From: Ectobius pallidus
Lineage: Eukaryota > Arthropoda > Insecta > Blattodea > Ectobiidae
Direction of reading: 5' to 3'
Assembly (NCBI GenBank): GCA_964059195.1
Contig: CAXKWD010000009.1
Location: 44,921,160 to 44,985,159 of the forward strand
DNA: 64,000 nt
Below are positions 62,515 to 64,000 of the stretch, in pieces. The position numbers and the translations under genes were made by a program. A model generated the notes under the pieces. It was not told where the DNA came from, ran no database searches, and worked only from the letters and a program-made list of their open reading frames with translations. Numbering within the stretch: the stretch's first letter is position 1; every line of letters begins with the position of its first letter.

Positions 62515-62990
62515 TTAACAACCTCATTTATATACAAAAAACGGGGTAGCTATGGGATCCCCCCTTTCAGGTACAATAGCTGAAGTATTTCTTCAAAATC
62601 TTGAAGGAATACAACAACGATAGATTGACGAAATCATTCTAATATGTAAAGAAAAATCTATTGATAAAATAATTACAGAGTTCAATAACATAAACAAAAA
62701 CCTAACTTTTACATATGGAAAAGAAGAACGACAAACATTTAACTACTTAGATGTAGAATAACAATGTAAATTTTAATATTTGCAGGAAACCTACATTTAC
62801 AGACGGGCAATTCCATGGTCACGGACTAACGTTCACAGAGAAAAGTCACTATACTGGCAGCCATTACACCAACACATATTAAACACAGAAGAAATTGGCA
62901 TATGCAGATCAATACATAAAGAACTGAAGTATTTACAAATAATTTTACAGTTCTCTAACATTTATATGCACAGATATTTTTAACTTTATA
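62515..62990 (+). pseudogene. Penelope-like element RT fragment
   Basis: Codons from 62545 read GVAMGSPLSGTIAEVFLQNL, the hallmark B/C motif of Penelope-like RTs. This is followed by NINKNLTFTYGKEERQTFNY, then a CRKPTFTDGQFHGHG-type stretch in another frame and HKELKYLQI-like ends. The catalytic YVDD stretch is missing, so an internal deletion as well as frameshifts and stops has occurred. The GIY-YIG endonuclease was not found. Confidence 0.72.
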
Positions 62991-62995
62991 GCACT

Positions 62996-63912
62996 TGTCA
63001 CAGACTAACTTATTTTGGACATAGGTTAAATTCGTACGAACAAAACAGAAAATTTCTGTGATTTGTTATACATTAGGCAGTTGTGTTTTATTTGTTTTGA
63101 AGTAGGTAGATGTATAGCAGCTTACGATATGGTTCTTTAAAATATGAACCAACGGTTTAATGGTAATAAAAAATGAAATACTAGTGTCACGGACTAACAT
63201 GAAAAGTTGTCACGGACTAACTTCTGGATGTAAATCAGAAAATCACATTTAGAACATAACAAACAGGTGAAATGCTTAGTACATGACTTGAAACTTCTGT
63301 CTAATAATCTCAAACTCGTTTTCATTGATTCAAAGTAGGCCTATGTTAGTTCGTGTTGAAGATGTGGGTTTGGGCTCTTTAGTCAGTGCATGAAAGATTC
63401 TTTTAGAAAGGTGAGTAGTCTTCATCTTTTACAGTTCTGAAACTATTTTGGCCTTCTTTCAGCTGTTGCAAATATTTAACAACTTTATTTTTTTAACCCC
63501 TTCATTAGTGTCTTCACTATTACTGGACCAAATATTGCTTCTGAAATCCTCAATTATGAGGTTGTTGAATACGAATGTTGCATCGCTGAACTTATCACAA
63601 TATTTTTTGGTTCTTTCAGCAGATGTCTTCCCCATTTTTATAGTATAGGTCTAAAAGAAGAAAGAAAAGTGTGTTAACTTTTCAGAAATGTTCGTTTCAT
63701 TGAATTTCGTAACTATATTTTGATCTCAATAATTTAGAAAATTTATGTTTTTGTTCTTGAAAATTAAATGTGTTTCATATAAAAATAGGCTAGGTCCACA
63801 AAACATGTAATTATTATTTATTTTTCTCCACTACACTTCACATTTTACTAAAAATACTCTAATATTTGTGAAATATATCATTTTGAGACTCTGTGACTGT
63901 TAGTCTGTGACA
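62996..63912. mobile_element. Candidate TIR element with TGTCACAGACTAAC ends
   Basis: TGTCACAGACTAAC at 62996-63009 is exactly inverted at 63899-63912 (GTTAGTCTGTGACA). Two further direct copies with one change (TGTCACGGACTAAC) lie at 63185-63198 and 63208-63221, and a 13-of-14 match sits at about 62818-62831. No TSD is obvious and no protein is encoded. This could be a short DNA element with subterminal binding sites, or chance reuse of a motif. Confidence 0.4.
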
Positions 63913-64000
63913 CCATTATTTGTGGAGAAAAAACATTCTATTTCAGCAACCAAGTGAAGGTGCACTGCTCCATACTAGTACACAGAGAATAATAATAATA
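63913..64000. other. End of window, nothing recognised
   Basis: AT-rich end ending in ATA repeats. No gene. Confidence 0.4.

Overview
This is repeat-dense animal nuclear DNA, most likely from an insect. The evidence is the AT-rich intergenic sequence, tRNA-headed SINEs, and Jockey-, I-, Gypsy-, BEL/Pao-, hAT-, mariner- and Penelope-type elements. The frequent short motif taggcct and the SINE style made me think of a cockroach or termite, but that is only a guess. I recognise no complete host gene. Nearly everything I can name is a mobile element, and many are nested inside one another. The strongest evidence is target-site duplications (TSDs) and reading frames that become continuous again when an insertion is removed.

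Layout: 1-6000 is AT-rich sequence without a recognisable gene, apart from a scrap of hAT transposase. 6001-15974 is a mosaic of inverted-repeat elements. It contains copies of a peculiar cassette made of a conserved 5' block, an A-rich minisatellite and a 3' inverted-repeat plus hairpin block. Two copies of a foldback element carry this cassette at the same position in their left arm. The second copy was further hit by a Jockey LINE with an intact 906-codon ORF2, a 299-bp inverted-repeat insert and a hAT-like MITE. 16061-20583 is a reverse-strand BEL/Pao solo LTR split by a hAT element that itself holds a SINE, a MITE and several tandem arrays. 20682-23287 is another hAT-like element with a Charlie/ZBED-type hAT inside it. 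A fourth cassette follows in reverse orientation, then a truncated LINE.

25286-47996 is one I-type LINE (ORF1 with zinc knuckles; ORF2 with endonuclease, RT and RNase H) flanked by an 11-bp TSD. It was broken by three LTR-element insertions: a BEL/Pao deletion derivative, a 10.8-kb Gypsy element, and a 1.87-kb reverse-strand solo LTR. The Gypsy element looks complete and young. Its 2.87-kb LTRs are nearly identical, gag and pol are open, and the two are joined in one frame by a TGA in a TMV-like leaky context.

48000-64000 holds a LINE 3' end with a MITE, a Helitron-like element, a long ORF of an R2-like (restriction-like endonuclease) retrotransposon, and a CGGBP1-type hAT relic. It also holds a foldback palindrome, a second nest (LINE in LINE, plus a mariner-like element and a short retroposon) and a Penelope-like RT fragment.

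The two systems most worth following up are the Gypsy element, with its stop-readthrough context and reiterated primer-site-like repeats, and the minisatellite cassette, which looks like a non-autonomous rolling-circle (Helentron/DINE-like) element captured and mobilised by a foldback DNA transposon.
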